DNA of 61,680 bases from Verrucomicrobiota bacterium (GCA_026397725.1 JAPLUI010000248.1:1-61680), one strand, 5' to 3'; counted from the stretch's first letter, positions 1 to 9,493 are shown. Notes: generated by a model from the letters alone, not told the origin. Made by a program: numbers and translations.

Positions 1-1
1 C

Positions 2-166
2 GCCGTCTGGATGCTGGAGGACGCCCGGCGCGCGGGGGTGGGGGATCTCGATTTGCTCAAGGACTACCCCGGTCTTGGCGTCTATGATCTGGACGCCGCC
101 TGGCGCTACGTGGAAACGCACCGCGACGAAATTGAACAGGCGATCCGTGCGAACCGGGAAGCGTGA
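2..166 (+). CDS. DUF433-family antitoxin, C-terminal part (cut by window start)
   Basis: The reading frame is open from the window edge and ends with a TGA at 164-166. Its 54 visible residues (GVGDLDLLKDYPGL, then an acidic helix ending IRANREA) look like the C-terminal half of small DUF433 proteins. These have a DNA-binding fold and usually precede a DUF5615 PIN-like gene as antitoxin. The stop overlaps the ATG of the next frame (TGATG), which is the arrangement expected for that pair. The start and N-terminal half lie outside the window. Function is inferred from family and context. Confidence 0.6.
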   Translation, partial: AVWMLEDARRAGVGDLDLLKDYPGLGVYDLDAAWRYVETHRDEIEQAIRANREA

Positions 167-327
167 TGGCCAAACTCTACTCCAACGAGAATTTTCCGAG
201 ACGTGTCGGCGAAGAATTGCGCCTGCTCGGCCATGACGTGCTCTCCTCATTCGAGGCGGACAATCGATCCGCGTGGTGCGTTCTTCATCGTGAGGCCCGC
301 CCTCGGGAAAACAGCCTCTATTTCGAG
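166..327 (+). pseudogene. Truncated DUF5615 (PIN-like toxin) remnant
   Basis: From the ATG at 166, which overlaps the preceding TGA, the first ~35 residues (MAKLYSNENFP, then EELRLLGHDVLSSFEAD) match the start of DUF5615 proteins. These are PIN-like toxins paired with DUF433 antitoxins. The family normally continues for about 110 residues with acidic catalytic positions. Here similarity stops after NRSAW and the frame runs on, open to 876, antisense to the 3' end of pbpC. The toxin has therefore lost its catalytic core. The end coordinate is approximate, placed where family-like sequence has faded. Confidence 0.5.
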
Positions 328-377
328 ATAAGAATGAACGGGAGACTGGGGGATTGGAATGCTCGGCCGCAACTCAC

Positions 378-421
378 TGGTGGCGAGACGCCACCAGCAC
401 GGCCTGCCGCGAGACGCGGCA
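378..421. repeat. Two adjacent REP-like palindromes with a GCGAGACGC core
   Basis: The segment 378-396 is a perfect 8-bp inverted repeat around AGA (TGGTGGCG/CGCCACCA). The segment 405-421 is a perfect 7-bp one around AGA (TGCCGCG/CGCGGCA). Both lie just past the stop codon of pbpC, so they could act as its terminator although no T-run follows. The same GCG-AGA-CGC centre recurs near 55.7 and 56.8 kb, so this is a dispersed family and not a one-off terminator. Confidence 0.65.
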
Positions 422-432
422 GCCACGGCACT

Positions 433-2748
433 TCACCACGGTTTCACTTCGATCCAAGTGCTCGCCTGAACACCTGTGGCGGCGTCGGCGGCGAGGATGA
501 CGTGGCGGCCTTCGCGGATCTGCATGCGGGGACCGGCGGCGGTGGTTTTGATGGGGAGCGAGGCACACGACCAGCTCACCTCACCGCCCGCTTCGGCACG
601 CAGTGGGATCCACTGGCTGTCCGGCGGCAGGTCGCCGTCGAGATAGTAGATGCTGCCGGGGGCGGGCTGGATGATGCGCAACTCCGGAGCAGAGGTGGCG
701 AGGGTGACGAGGGTGCCCAGACTGTTCTGGGAACTCGCGAGCCATGGACCGTATTCGGCCGGCAAGCGGACGCGGCTGGTGGCGTCGTAATCGTCCGGGC
801 GGGCGGGCTCGGGTGGTTGCAGACATTTCTCGTCGATCGTCCCGCGCCGGTCGGCGGGCGCGAGGCGACCCGTTAGAGGGTCGGTTTTGAAGGTGTCGAC
901 TTGCGGGGGCTGCGCGAACCACGAGGTTCCGAAGCGTGCGTGGAGGTGTTCGATTAGATCGTGCATGACGGGGGCCGCGCCGGTCACGCCGGTGATGTCG
1001 CGCATGGGCGTGCCGTCGGGATTGCCCACCCATACGGCAACCGTGAACTCGGGCGTGTAGCCAACCGTCCAGTTGTCGCGATAATCCGAGCTGGTGCCGG
1101 TCTTGCAGGCGACGGGAAAATCGAAGGTGAGCCACGAGCGCAGGCCGAAGGAAGCGGCGCGGGCCGCATTGTCGGAGAGCATGTCGGCCAGGAGGAAAGC
1201 GGCGCCGGCATCGAACACGCGGCGGGCCGGAGGATAGGCATCCTGCCGGTCTGGGGCGATGGGCTGCAGGCCTGTTGGTTCAGTGGCGGACAGGCGGGAC
1301 GCGCTGTCTTCCCTAACAGGCGGGAAGCCGGTGTTCCCGAGCAGGCGATACGGCCGGTGCATGCCGAGCCGGCCGAGGGTGGCGAAGGCGTTGGCCAGTT
1401 CTAACAGGCGGACCTCGCCGTTGCCAAGGGTGAGACCCAGCCCGTAGTAATCAGCCGGATGATCGAGGGTGGTGATGCCGACCTCACGCAACGCGCGGTG
1501 CAGCGCCGGGGGGCCGCCCGCGAGTTCGAGCGTGCGGATTGCGGCCACGTTGAGGGAATTGCCAAGCGCGAAGCGCAGGGTGACCGGGCCGTGGAAGCGG
1601 TGGTTGTAGTTGTTAGGCCGGTAACTGCCGGTGGGCGTGGCGAAAGTCGTCGGCACATCGGGCACGACGGTGCAGGGTTGCGCGCCGTTTTCCAGCGCCA
1701 ACAGATAGGTGAACGGCTTGATGGTCGAGCCGGACGAACGCGACATCCACGCGCCGTTGGTTTCGCCCGAGCCGGCGAGCGCGAGGACCTCGCCGCTGCG
1801 GTTGTCGATGACCACGACGGCACCGCTGGTGGCGTGTTTGTCGATGAGACGCTGGAGATTTTCCGCGAGCGTGCGTTCGGCGAAGCGGTTCAGATCGAGG
1901 TCAAGGGTGGTATGCACCGGCCCGCCGCCGGACGGGACCAAGCCACGGCGCGTCAGCAGCAGGTTGACGAAATGCGGGGCCTCGAACTCGTGGGCACGCG
2001 GGCGGAGCCGGAGCGGTTCATCGATGGCGCGGGCGAGTGCGGCGGCATCGAGACTGCCGCCGGCGAGCATGCGCCCGAGCACCCACTGCTGGCGGGCGCG
2101 GGCGGCGGCGAAATCATCGTGCGGGTTGAGGCGGGTCGGGGCTTTGGGCAAGGCGGCGAGCAGCGCGGCCTCGGCGGCGCTCAGGTCCGAGGGAGGTTTG
2201 CCGAGATAATGCCAAGTGGCGGCCGCGATGCCGGTCTGGAGATCCCCGTAATCGAGCCGGTTGAGGTATTCTGTTAGAATGCGGTCCTTGCTCCACCGGT
2301 GCTCGACGGCGAGGGCGAGCCACATTTCCCGGACTTTGTTGCAGAACGTGCGCGGTACCGGTTGCGCCAGTTTGACGAGTTGCTGGGTGATGGTGGACGC
2401 ACCGGAGGTCGGCACGGTCCTGCGGGCGGCATCGCGGACGGCGCGGCAGATCGCGAGGGGGTCCACCCCCGGGTGGGACCGGAACCGGGCATCCTCGGCG
2501 CCGAGAGTGGCGGCGACCAGGGGCGGCGACACATCCGTTAGATCGCACTGGCGGGAGAACCGGCGGTCATCGACGAGCAGCGTGCGCAGCGACCGACCGT
2601 GGCGATCCAGAAACTCGGTGCTTGCGGGCGGTGCGGATTGCAGGCCCGCGGGGAGCGGCGTGAGGCGCAGCGCGATTTCGAGCGCGATGAATCCAAGCAC
2701 CAGCACCAGCGCGGCGCGGCGGCAGAGTTTGCGAAGGCGAGTCTTCAT
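433..2748 (-). CDS. pbpC: Penicillin-binding protein 1C (bifunctional glycosyltransferase/transpeptidase)
   Basis: The 771-residue protein has an N-terminal membrane anchor (about residues 9-28). A GT51 transglycosylase domain follows, with the catalytic E85-D86 in EDARFRSHPGVD and a STITQQLVK motif. The penicillin-binding domain has SxxK (STIK, about 341), SxN (NSLN, about 396) and KTG (KTGTSSD, about 547). A C-terminal BiPBP_C beta domain covers roughly the last 90 residues. It polymerises and cross-links peptidoglycan at the outer face of the inner membrane. PBP1C genes usually adjoin an alpha-2-macroglobulin gene. That gene lies upstream on the same strand (3689-9355), separated by a divergent HicAB pair, so the two are probably no longer one transcript. 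The ATG at 2748 begins a typical basic stretch plus hydrophobic anchor, which supports this start. Confidence 0.95.
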   Translation of the reverse strand: MKTRLRKLCRRAALVLVLGFIALEIALRLTPLPAGLQSAPPASTEFLDRHGRSLRTLLVDDRRFSRQCDLTDVSPPLVAATLGAEDARFRSHPGVDPLAICRAVRDAARRTVPTSGASTITQQLVKLAQPVPRTFCNKVREMWLALAVEHRWSKDRILTEYLNRLDYGDLQTGIAAATWHYLGKPPSDLSAAEAALLAALPKAPTRLNPHDDFAAARARQQWVLGRMLAGGSLDAAALARAIDEPLRLRPRAHEFEAPHFVNLLLTRRGLVPSGGGPVHTTLDLDLNRFAERTLAENLQRLIDKHATSGAVVVIDNRSGEVLALAGSGETNGAWMSRSSGSTIKPFTYLLALENGAQPCTVVPDVPTTFATPTGSYRPNNYNHRFHGPVTLRFALGNSLNVAAIRTLELAGGPPALHRALREVGITTLDHPADYYGLGLTLGNGEVRLLELANAFATLGRLGMHRPYRLLGNTGFPPVREDSASRLSATEPTGLQPIAPDRQDAYPPARRVFDAGAAFLLADMLSDNAARAASFGLRSWLTFDFPVACKTGTSSDYRDNWTVGYTPEFTVAVWVGNPDGTPMRDITGVTGAAPVMHDLIEHLHARFGTSWFAQPPQVDTFKTDPLTGRLAPADRRGTIDEKCLQPPEPARPDDYDATSRVRLPAEYGPWLASSQNSLGTLVTLATSAPELRIIQPAPGSIYYLDGDLPPDSQWIPLRAEAGGEVSWSCASLPIKTTAAGPRMQIREGRHVILAADAATGVQASTWIEVKPW

Positions 2749-2929
2749 TCTGAAAGGAAATTGGAAGCCAAGGATGACAGGATTCTACGGATGATGAAAG
2801 AGCGATGTGTTTAACCGGCGGTGATTGTCACCCCCGACTGACGGGGCGAACTCGGGACAGGCTTGAGCGTTGCTAAGAAAGACCAAATTCCGGGCTTGAT
2901 GTAGTGTGTATCGTGTGTATTTTTCCGCC

Positions 2930-3121
2930 GTGACCAGTCGGGACATCATCTCCAAACTCAAGGCAGACGGCTGGGAGTTGGCGAATGTCCGCGGGTCACA
3001 CCATCAATACAAACATCACCAGCGAGGTGGACGTGTCACCGTGCCGCACCCGAAGAAGGACTTTCCGCGCGGCACGTTGAGAAGCATCTTTCACCAAGCT
3101 GGATGGCCTTGGCCACCCTGA
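2930..3121 (+). CDS. hicA: HicA-type mRNA interferase toxin
   Basis: A 63-residue protein with the HicA dsRBD-like signature. It has SRDIISKLKADGWEL, then GSHHQYKH with the conserved catalytic histidine, then VTVPHPKKDFPRGTLRSI. HicA toxins cleave mRNA and are neutralised by HicB. I chose the GTG at 2930 because the homology begins there. The frame extends upstream to a GTG at 2906, but the extra eight residues are not family-like. HicB starts 4 nt after the stop. The pair sits between pbpC and the alpha-2-macroglobulin gene, on the opposite strand to both. Confidence 0.85.
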   Translation: MTSRDIISKLKADGWELANVRGSHHQYKHHQRGGRVTVPHPKKDFPRGTLRSIFHQAGWPWPP

Positions 3122-3125
3122 AACC

Positions 3126-3533
3126 ATGAGATTCCCAATTGTCATTCACAAGGACAGAGACTCCGACTACGGGGTCACAGTTCCAGATATGCCCGGTTGC
3201 TTTTCGGCCGGAACCACAACTGATGAAGCACTCTCGAACGCCATTGAGGCGATTGAATGCCACATCGAAGGCTTGATGATCGACGGGGAACCGGTTCCCT
3301 CACCACGGAGCGTCGAGTACTACCGTTCGAACAAGCGCTTCCGGGGCGGAGTCTGGGCCTTGGTTGAGGTGGACGTGTCGAAGCTCTCAGGCAAGGCAAG
3401 GAGGGTCAATATCACGCTGCCCGAGCGGCTGCTGGTGCAGATCGATTCCTTTGCCGCCCGCCAAGGCGGATCACGCTCGGGCTTGCTGGCACATGCCGCC
3501 ATGGAGTACGTGGCCGCACATGAACAACGATAA
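3126..3533 (+). CDS. hicB: HicB-type antitoxin with C-terminal ribbon-helix-helix
   Basis: A 135-residue antitoxin. The N-terminal half carries the HicB partial RNase H fold (DYGVTVPDMPGCFSAG, DEALSNAIEAIECH). The C-terminal ~40 residues (RRVNITLPERLLVQID, then a GGSRSGLLAHAAMEYV helix) form a ribbon-helix-helix DNA-binding motif. The protein would therefore both neutralise HicA and repress its own promoter. It lies 4 nt downstream of hicA, an order typical of the hicA-hicB class. Confidence 0.88.
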   Translation: MRFPIVIHKDRDSDYGVTVPDMPGCFSAGTTTDEALSNAIEAIECHIEGLMIDGEPVPSPRSVEYYRSNKRFRGGVWALVEVDVSKLSGKARRVNITLPERLLVQIDSFAARQGGSRSGLLAHAAMEYVAAHEQR

Positions 3534-3688
3534 AGCGAACCATCCGCCCCACCGAATGTGAATTGCTGGAACCGCTATCGACAGAAGACCGGCTGAAGAC
3601 GGTCATGCGTATTGGGTTTCTGCCGGACCCGCTCGTCGCGAGTATGATTGATCAGATCAGGAGACTGAAACCAATTTCCTTCTCAGGT

Positions 3689-6600
3689 TCATTGCTTCGC
3701 TGGCACTGAGGTGATCCGCTCCGTGGCGCTCAAGCCGAAGCGTTCCGGCCGATACATCTCTTCCACTTTCGCGGCCGGGGCGGTGACTTTGCCCGCGGCC
3801 CGCACCCGCGCGAGATAGCGGAAGGTGAACGTACCCGCAGGCAGATGATCACAGAAGTAGAGGACCCGGTCCGCGCGGATTTCGCGGTAATCGGCGGCCC
3901 AGGCTTGACCGAGAGCAGCATCCTTGCCGACCTGCTGGGTTCGGAACTCCGGATTGATCGCTTCGAGAATGGCTGGCAACGGATCGTCGATGGCAACGAA
4001 ATGGCCGGGGCGCGGGGTTTCTATCCGCAGCGTCACCAGCACGCGGTCACCGACTTCGAGGTCGGCGGCATCGCGCAGCGAGCCGTCGGCGGCGATCTCC
4101 TGATAGGCACGCGACACCGCGTAGCCGCGGTCCTGCCGCGGTTGCGCCGCCACCGGTGGCCGGACGACAAAGTTCGCCTCGCCGTAGAGTGCTTGTTGCC
4201 GCGGGTTCCTCACCTCGAGCGAACCGAGCGGCGCCGCGGCGTCGAAGGTGAATTGCACGGTCTCCGCCAGATGCTCTTTGGTTAGGGCGACCTCGGTTGC
4301 GGCGCCGGCTTTGACGAGTGTGGCCTCGACCGGCTTCACTTCCCGTTCGACGGTGGCGAAGTAACGGCTGAGGGCGAGGAGCGCCCAGGCGTTTTCCTGG
4401 GTGGTCCGCCAGCGTCCGTTGGCCCGCGCGGCGAGCAACTCCTTCGCCAGTCGGCCAACCTCCTGATCCGCTGGCTTGAAGACGGTCCAAGCCAGCAGGA
4501 GCGCGGCCCGTTCGCGCGTCGCGCTGCCGAACCACGAACCGGCCTCCGGTGCGGGCACGCGTGGGTCGAGCAAGCGGGCGACGCTATTTGCCGGGCCCTT
4601 GGTCGTCAGCATGGCGCAGGCCAGCAAGGCACGCCCCTCGCGGGACAACTCCGCGCGGCGGGCTAACAGTTGCTCGTGATAGGCGGGCTCGGACTTGTCT
4701 GCAGCGGCGAGGGCGAAGAGTGCGAGCGCGTAATCGTCGAGCGCGGCCTCCCGACGTTTGTCCCCGAGGCCGCGCAGTTGGCCGCTCAGGTATTCGAGGA
4801 GTGCGGGCCACTTCGCGGGCATGGTTTCACCCTGTTGTTCCAGCAGGCCGAGCGCCAAGGCGGCATACGCGCTGGGGAACAGGCTGGCCTCGCGCGCACC
4901 GGGCCAGTAGCCGATGCCGCCGTCGCTGGTTTGGAGCGCGGACAACTTGTCGATGCCGGCTTGGATTGCCGCACGGGTGGCGGCCTTGGTTTTCACCACC
5001 TCGGGGAGGACCGGGCCGAGATCCCTAACCACGATCCACGGCACGAGGGCCGAGACCGTTTGTTCCGCGCAGCCGTAGGGATAAGCTAGGAGGGCACCCG
5101 CCGTCTCCCGCAACGACGCGAGCCGGGTGTTGGACAGCGTCACGCGCAACGAACCGTTGCCCTCGGTCAATTGCGGATTCACTCCGGCGAGCAGGTCGTT
5201 CGCCGGCGCACCGAGTTCGGTGAGATAGGTTTCCCGCAGCACGGGTGCGGGAGAACCGACTTTCAAGGTGGCGACGAGCCCGTCCTCGAAGGTCTTGCCG
5301 TCCGCTTCGAGACGGGCCGACCATTTCCATTCGGCGTCGCCCGTGGCGCGAAGACGCACCGGAAAATCCACCGTGGCCGCCGCGCCGTCCTCGAGGGTAA
5401 GGGTGGCGACGGTCGGACCCTGCGCCGGTTCGGCCGTGGCGTCGAGGGCGAGCGAAACCTCGGCCGTGCCTTTCGCACCGGATTCATTCCGCACCACGGC
5501 CCGCGCGACGATCTCGTCGCCGACGTTGGCAATCTGGCCGAGGGCGGAGACGAGCATGAAGCGCTTGCGCAGGTTGACGGCGGATTCGCCCGACCCGAAG
5601 TGCTTGGCGCCGGCGTGAGCGACCGCCACGAGGCGGTAACGCGTGAGCGCGTCGGGGGCCTTGAACTTTACTGTTAGGTTGCCCTCGCGATCGGTTCGCA
5701 GCGAGGGCAACCAGCAAGCCGTGCCGGGAAAATCGCGCCGGAGTTTCGGGCCGGGGCCATCGACCCCGCCGCCACCGATCAGGTATCCTTTGTTAGAAAA
5801 GCCGCAGTCGGCCGGGTCTTCGGGCAGCAGTTCGTAGAGGGTCAGGCCGGTGCGGATGCCGAGCGGGAATGGCCATTCGAAGACCGCGCGGGGCTGCGGA
5901 CGCTCGTAACCGGTGATGGCGAGCACGCCGTCGTCCACCGCGAAGAACGTGACTTCGGCATCGGCGACCGCGGCACCGTTGCCGTCGCGGACGCGCACGT
6001 CCGCCGCGATGTCGGCACCGGGTTCGACGGTCGCTGCTTGCGGGGCGACCTCGACATTCAAGCGCGTGGCCGGGTTGGTGACGCGCAATTGGCAGAGGCC
6101 GTAGCGGTATTCGGGCGACTTGAAGCGCCGGGTGCTCTGCTCGGCGCCGCGGATCAGCACCATCGACACGAACACGTTCGGCGCATCGTCGGCTCCGATC
6201 GGGATTTCAATGACAGGCGCATTGCCTTCAAGCCGGGGGCGCTGGCTGCGCAGGACGCGCGACTCGCGCTCGACGGTCACCAGGGCCTCGCCGGAAATCG
6301 GGGTCTTCACCAGGATGCGGGCCGTGTCGCCGGGTTGGTATTCCACTTTGTCGGGCACGAGTTCGACTTGCGCGGGATTGCGATAATCCCACGCGATCGG
6401 TTCGTCACCCGACACGCTGAACTCGAAGGTGACACTCGTCGGGCGGCCCTTGCCGTCGCTGGCGGTTAGTCGCAGGAGATACTGCCCGGCGCGTCCCGGC
6501 TTGAAGCGTGCGGTCTCGCCGGCGGGGAGCCGCCAGCCGTCGATGCCCCGTTCGGGCGGCAGCGTCCGGCCGTCCGCGGTGGCGACGATTTCCTCGCTGG

Positions 6601-9355
6601 TCTCGGTGCGAAACGAAATGGCGTTGCCGGCGCCTAGCACGCGGACGGTTTCGTGGCGGAGGCGCACCAATTCCGCCTTCACCGCGACCGGCTCACGCAG
6701 CGGTTCGCCGGCGGGTCTAACCGCCACGGCGCGGGCGACGATTTCCTCCGCATGGCCGATCACTACCTGGTCCGGCCAGGCGAGGCCCAAATAGAAATCG
6801 GCCGCATCGCGGGCGAAGGAACAACTCTCGGTGACGGTCTGCTGGTTGGCGTCGGTGACTTCCACTGTGAGCAGGCCTCGACCCGGGCCGCCCGTCGGCT
6901 CGGGCAGGGTTGGGCGGATGGACAAGGTGCCTGCGGCGGAGAGTTTTTCCTGACCGCGGAGCGTGAGCGCTTTCTGTCCGGCGGCGTTGTGGGCACAGAA
7001 GGTGAATTCCTCGAATCCGGCAGGCGAAAATTCATCCGCCGCGTATTGGAGGGTCCAACGAGCCTGGCTTGCGCCGAGCGCGGCGCCGAAGAAGTATTTC
7101 GCCGCCACCTCGGCAACCACGGGCGATGCGGGTGCGAAGCGTGCGGGAGCCGCCATGCTCACCTCGAACGCATTGGGTTGGAAATCGGCAACCTGAAATG
7201 CCGCGTAGCAGCCGCCCTCACGGTCTTGGAAAACGAGCTGCAAGCTGTGGTAACCCGTGGTTCGTTGGTTCAGGACGATTTGGGTGTCAAAGGCGCCGCG
7301 CTCATCGGTGCGAATCGCGATCTCGGATGCGTCACGGCCGCCCGGCGTGTTCAGGGTCAAGACGCCCTCGCGTCCCGCCTCGATGGCGAGGCCGTCGTCA
7401 CGGACCTGCCGCACCATCCCCTTGACGTGGACGGTTTCACCGGGGCGATAGAGCGGGCGCTCGGTGAAGATCATCGCACGCAACGGCGGAGTCGTCCGCT
7501 CCGGCGCTTCCCAAGAATCGTAATTGAGCGGCTGGCGAAATGCTTCCATGGGCAGCTCTTCGCCCCGCTCACCGATGCGCAACACGTGCAGGTCCTCGCC
7601 GCGACTCACCACCAGCCAGCCGGGCTTCGTCCCCGGCGGCAACGACGCGGTGCCATCGGCCGCGCTCTCCGCCGTGGCGACCCGTTTGAATTCCTGGTCG
7701 AGCATCTCGATCCGTGCCCCCGCCACGGGCTTGCCGCTCGCCATGGAAAAGACGGTCACCGTGAGTTGTTTCCCGGCCTTTTTCCACAGCACGCCGAGGT
7801 CGGTCAGTTGGACGAGCGCCTGGGCGCACGGGCGTCGTTTGCCGCCGACTCCATCCATCGGTTTGCCCTCGACGGTGAGGAAGATCAGGCCGGCCCGCGC
7901 GGTCTCTAACATCTCACTCCAGTCGAGGGCGGTATCCTGCCGCGCGTCGGTCTGTGGCGCGGGCAACGCGATCTCGCGATCATGGATCACCCGGCCATCA
8001 ATGGTTCCGGCGGGGATCGGTCGGTAGGGTTCGTCCGGATCGTGGCGCTCACGGTCATCCCGATAGCGGTCGAAAGCCTGGACGGCCTGGGCGGCTTTGG
8101 CCGGCGCGACGAGCCGGGCGATGACGCGGAACGACTGCAGGTTCACCGAGCGCACGGGGAATTTCCGCTGCCCGTCAACGCGTTGGTGGCCGGTGATCTC
8201 GGGCAGATAGACGCGGGGCTTCACCGGGGCGAAGCGGAAGCTGCGGGTGAGTTTGCCGTCGAGCGGCAGACCGCCCTCAGACAGCAGCGACGGGTCGATC
8301 TCGAGGAGGTATTCGGTATCCCGCTCGAACTCGCCGCGGATGCTCAGCTCGCGCCACCCCTGGTCGAAGCGCAGACCGTTCACCGCCGGAGTGATGCGGA
8401 AGAACTTCCCGGCGGTCTCGTCGCTCACGTCGGGCGCGAGCGGGTCGGAGAATTCCAGCGTCACCCGGCGGCCTCCTTTGAGGTAGCTCGCGGTGGCAAG
8501 TGAAGCGAGCGTGAACGGCTTCACCCGGCCGATCTTGATCGAGTGTTTGGCGGCGATGCGGTAGCCTCCCGTCAGGGCTTCAAGGCCGGGCTTGATCTCG
8601 AGGTGCCAGAGCGGTCCCGGGGCGAGCGGTGACACCGGCTTGACGACGAGCTGGGTTTTCACGGGTGTGGCGTGTTCACCGTCGTCATCGAATTCCTCTG
8701 CGGCTGGCCCGGGGGTCGGGCTTGCGACTCGCGCGAGCTGCCAGCGTCGTTCCCAATCTTCCGTTTCCCGGACGCCGGGAAAATAATCATGGGTCCGGCC
8801 ATAGCGCACCTCGGCCGCAACGGCTTTGCCGTCGTCGGCGACGTAGCGGAACAATTCGGCCGCGCCATCCAATTGCACGTCCCGGTTGAACGCCAACCAC
8901 TGCTCCGGAACGGGCGGAGCATCTTCCTTTTCGGGAATCCCCCTTCTCAAGTCTGAGAATTCGAAAGGCGGAGTCTTGAGGGTGGCACGCAACGACGATT
9001 TGACCGGTTCATTGCGCGCATCCTTGAGCCCGGGCTCAAGGGTGAAGGTGAAGGCCAGGCCCATCCCCGGCGCTTCTGATGGCACATAGACGCCGCTGCG
9101 GCGGCTGAGCCACGTGAACGTCCCCGGCAGCGCTGGCTGAACCGCGAGCGGCGGCTTGACCGCCGTGCCCACCTCTTCCCGGTCCACCATGTCCCGGTCG
9201 AAACGAATCTCGATCGTCGTCGATGGCTCCAGCGTGTCGCCATCGACCATCCATTGGACTGCCGGGGGCGGCGCGCCCCGGACGGTGGCCAGCGTCGCGC
9301 CGAGGCACAGCAGCAGCGCGGCTGTTAGTAAACTGCTCTTTGGGTGGGGATGCAT
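3689..9355 (-). CDS. Bacterial alpha-2-macroglobulin (YfhM-like), thioester-containing
   Basis: This is an 1,888-residue secreted protein. The N-terminal signal peptide (hydrophobic LLTAALLLCLGATLATV, cleavage likely after VRG) has no clear lipobox, unlike the E. coli YfhM lipoprotein. Serial macroglobulin domains follow, including the MG3-like region FTERPLYRPGETVHVKG and the A2M_N2-like region KVEYQPGDTARILVKTP. The A2M domain includes TACWLPSLRTDREGNLTV. The thioester motif YGCAEQ (Cys and Gln both present) is near residue 1428, and a C-terminal bacterial MG10-like domain ends the protein. The family traps and covalently binds attacking proteases in the periplasm and works with PBP1C, encoded downstream on the same strand. 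A short leader ORF overlaps its 5' end. Confidence 0.93.
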   Translation of the reverse strand: MHPHPKSSLLTAALLLCLGATLATVRGAPPPAVQWMVDGDTLEPSTTIEIRFDRDMVDREEVGTAVKPPLAVQPALPGTFTWLSRRSGVYVPSEAPGMGLAFTFTLEPGLKDARNEPVKSSLRATLKTPPFEFSDLRRGIPEKEDAPPVPEQWLAFNRDVQLDGAAELFRYVADDGKAVAAEVRYGRTHDYFPGVRETEDWERRWQLARVASPTPGPAAEEFDDDGEHATPVKTQLVVKPVSPLAPGPLWHLEIKPGLEALTGGYRIAAKHSIKIGRVKPFTLASLATASYLKGGRRVTLEFSDPLAPDVSDETAGKFFRITPAVNGLRFDQGWRELSIRGEFERDTEYLLEIDPSLLSEGGLPLDGKLTRSFRFAPVKPRVYLPEITGHQRVDGQRKFPVRSVNLQSFRVIARLVAPAKAAQAVQAFDRYRDDRERHDPDEPYRPIPAGTIDGRVIHDREIALPAPQTDARQDTALDWSEMLETARAGLIFLTVEGKPMDGVGGKRRPCAQALVQLTDLGVLWKKAGKQLTVTVFSMASGKPVAGARIEMLDQEFKRVATAESAADGTASLPPGTKPGWLVVSRGEDLHVLRIGERGEELPMEAFRQPLNYDSWEAPERTTPPLRAMIFTERPLYRPGETVHVKGMVRQVRDDGLAIEAGREGVLTLNTPGGRDASEIAIRTDERGAFDTQIVLNQRTTGYHSLQLVFQDREGGCYAAFQVADFQPNAFEVSMAAPARFAPASPVVAEVAAKYFFGAALGASQARWTLQYAADEFSPAGFEEFTFCAHNAAGQKALTLRGQEKLSAAGTLSIRPTLPEPTGGPGRGLLTVEVTDANQQTVTESCSFARDAADFYLGLAWPDQVVIGHAEEIVARAVAVRPAGEPLREPVAVKAELVRLRHETVRVLGAGNAISFRTETSEEIVATADGRTLPPERGIDGWRLPAGETARFKPGRAGQYLLRLTASDGKGRPTSVTFEFSVSGDEPIAWDYRNPAQVELVPDKVEYQPGDTARILVKTPISGEALVTVERESRVLRSQRPRLEGNAPVIEIPIGADDAPNVFVSMVLIRGAEQSTRRFKSPEYRYGLCQLRVTNPATRLNVEVAPQAATVEPGADIAADVRVRDGNGAAVADAEVTFFAVDDGVLAITGYERPQPRAVFEWPFPLGIRTGLTLYELLPEDPADCGFSNKGYLIGGGGVDGPGPKLRRDFPGTACWLPSLRTDREGNLTVKFKAPDALTRYRLVAVAHAGAKHFGSGESAVNLRKRFMLVSALGQIANVGDEIVARAVVRNESGAKGTAEVSLALDATAEPAQGPTVATLTLEDGAAATVDFPVRLRATGDAEWKWSARLEADGKTFEDGLVATLKVGSPAPVLRETYLTELGAPANDLLAGVNPQLTEGNGSLRVTLSNTRLASLRETAGALLAYPYGCAEQTVSALVPWIVVRDLGPVLPEVVKTKAATRAAIQAGIDKLSALQTSDGGIGYWPGAREASLFPSAYAALALGLLEQQGETMPAKWPALLEYLSGQLRGLGDKRREAALDDYALALFALAAADKSEPAYHEQLLARRAELSREGRALLACAMLTTKGPANSVARLLDPRVPAPEAGSWFGSATRERAALLLAWTVFKPADQEVGRLAKELLAARANGRWRTTQENAWALLALSRYFATVEREVKPVEATLVKAGAATEVALTKEHLAETVQFTFDAAAPLGSLEVRNPRQQALYGEANFVVRPPVAAQPRQDRGYAVSRAYQEIAADGSLRDAADLEVGDRVLVTLRIETPRPGHFVAIDDPLPAILEAINPEFRTQQVGKDAALGQAWAADYREIRADRVLYFCDHLPAGTFTFRYLARVRAAGKVTAPAAKVEEMYRPERFGLSATERITSVPAKQ

Positions 9356-9474
9356 GAGGGGGGGTGGGTAAAAGCTGAAATGCTGAAAAAGGAGGTGAAT
9401 CGCAGCACCGGTGCCGACCAGGCCGGTGGCCCGGCGGGATCATGCCGAAAAGCGGGGTGGGTGGTCAGATTCAT
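9325..9474 (-). CDS. Short leader ORF overlapping the alpha-2-macroglobulin start
   Basis: A 49-codon frame starts at the ATG at 9474 behind an AGGAG eight bases upstream. It ends about 30 nt inside the alpha-2-macroglobulin gene in another frame, which would allow coupled translation. Its sequence (HDPAGPPAWSAPVLRF in the middle) recurs at the start of the 35280-36392 protein and, frameshifted, upstream of the GH43 gene. Between copies the codons change but the residues often do not; for example, one arginine is CGA, CGT and AGG. That pattern suggests a translated peptide. No function is known. Confidence 0.45.
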   Translation of the reverse strand: MNLTTHPAFRHDPAGPPAWSAPVLRFTSFFSISAFTHPPSCIPTQRAVY

Positions 9475-9493
9475 GGGAAGCTCCTCAACCGCG

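Noticed and set aside
6653..7909. Plus-strand 418-codon frame inside the alpha-2-macroglobulin gene
   Set aside because: Mirror frame of a GC-rich gene with no recognisable family.
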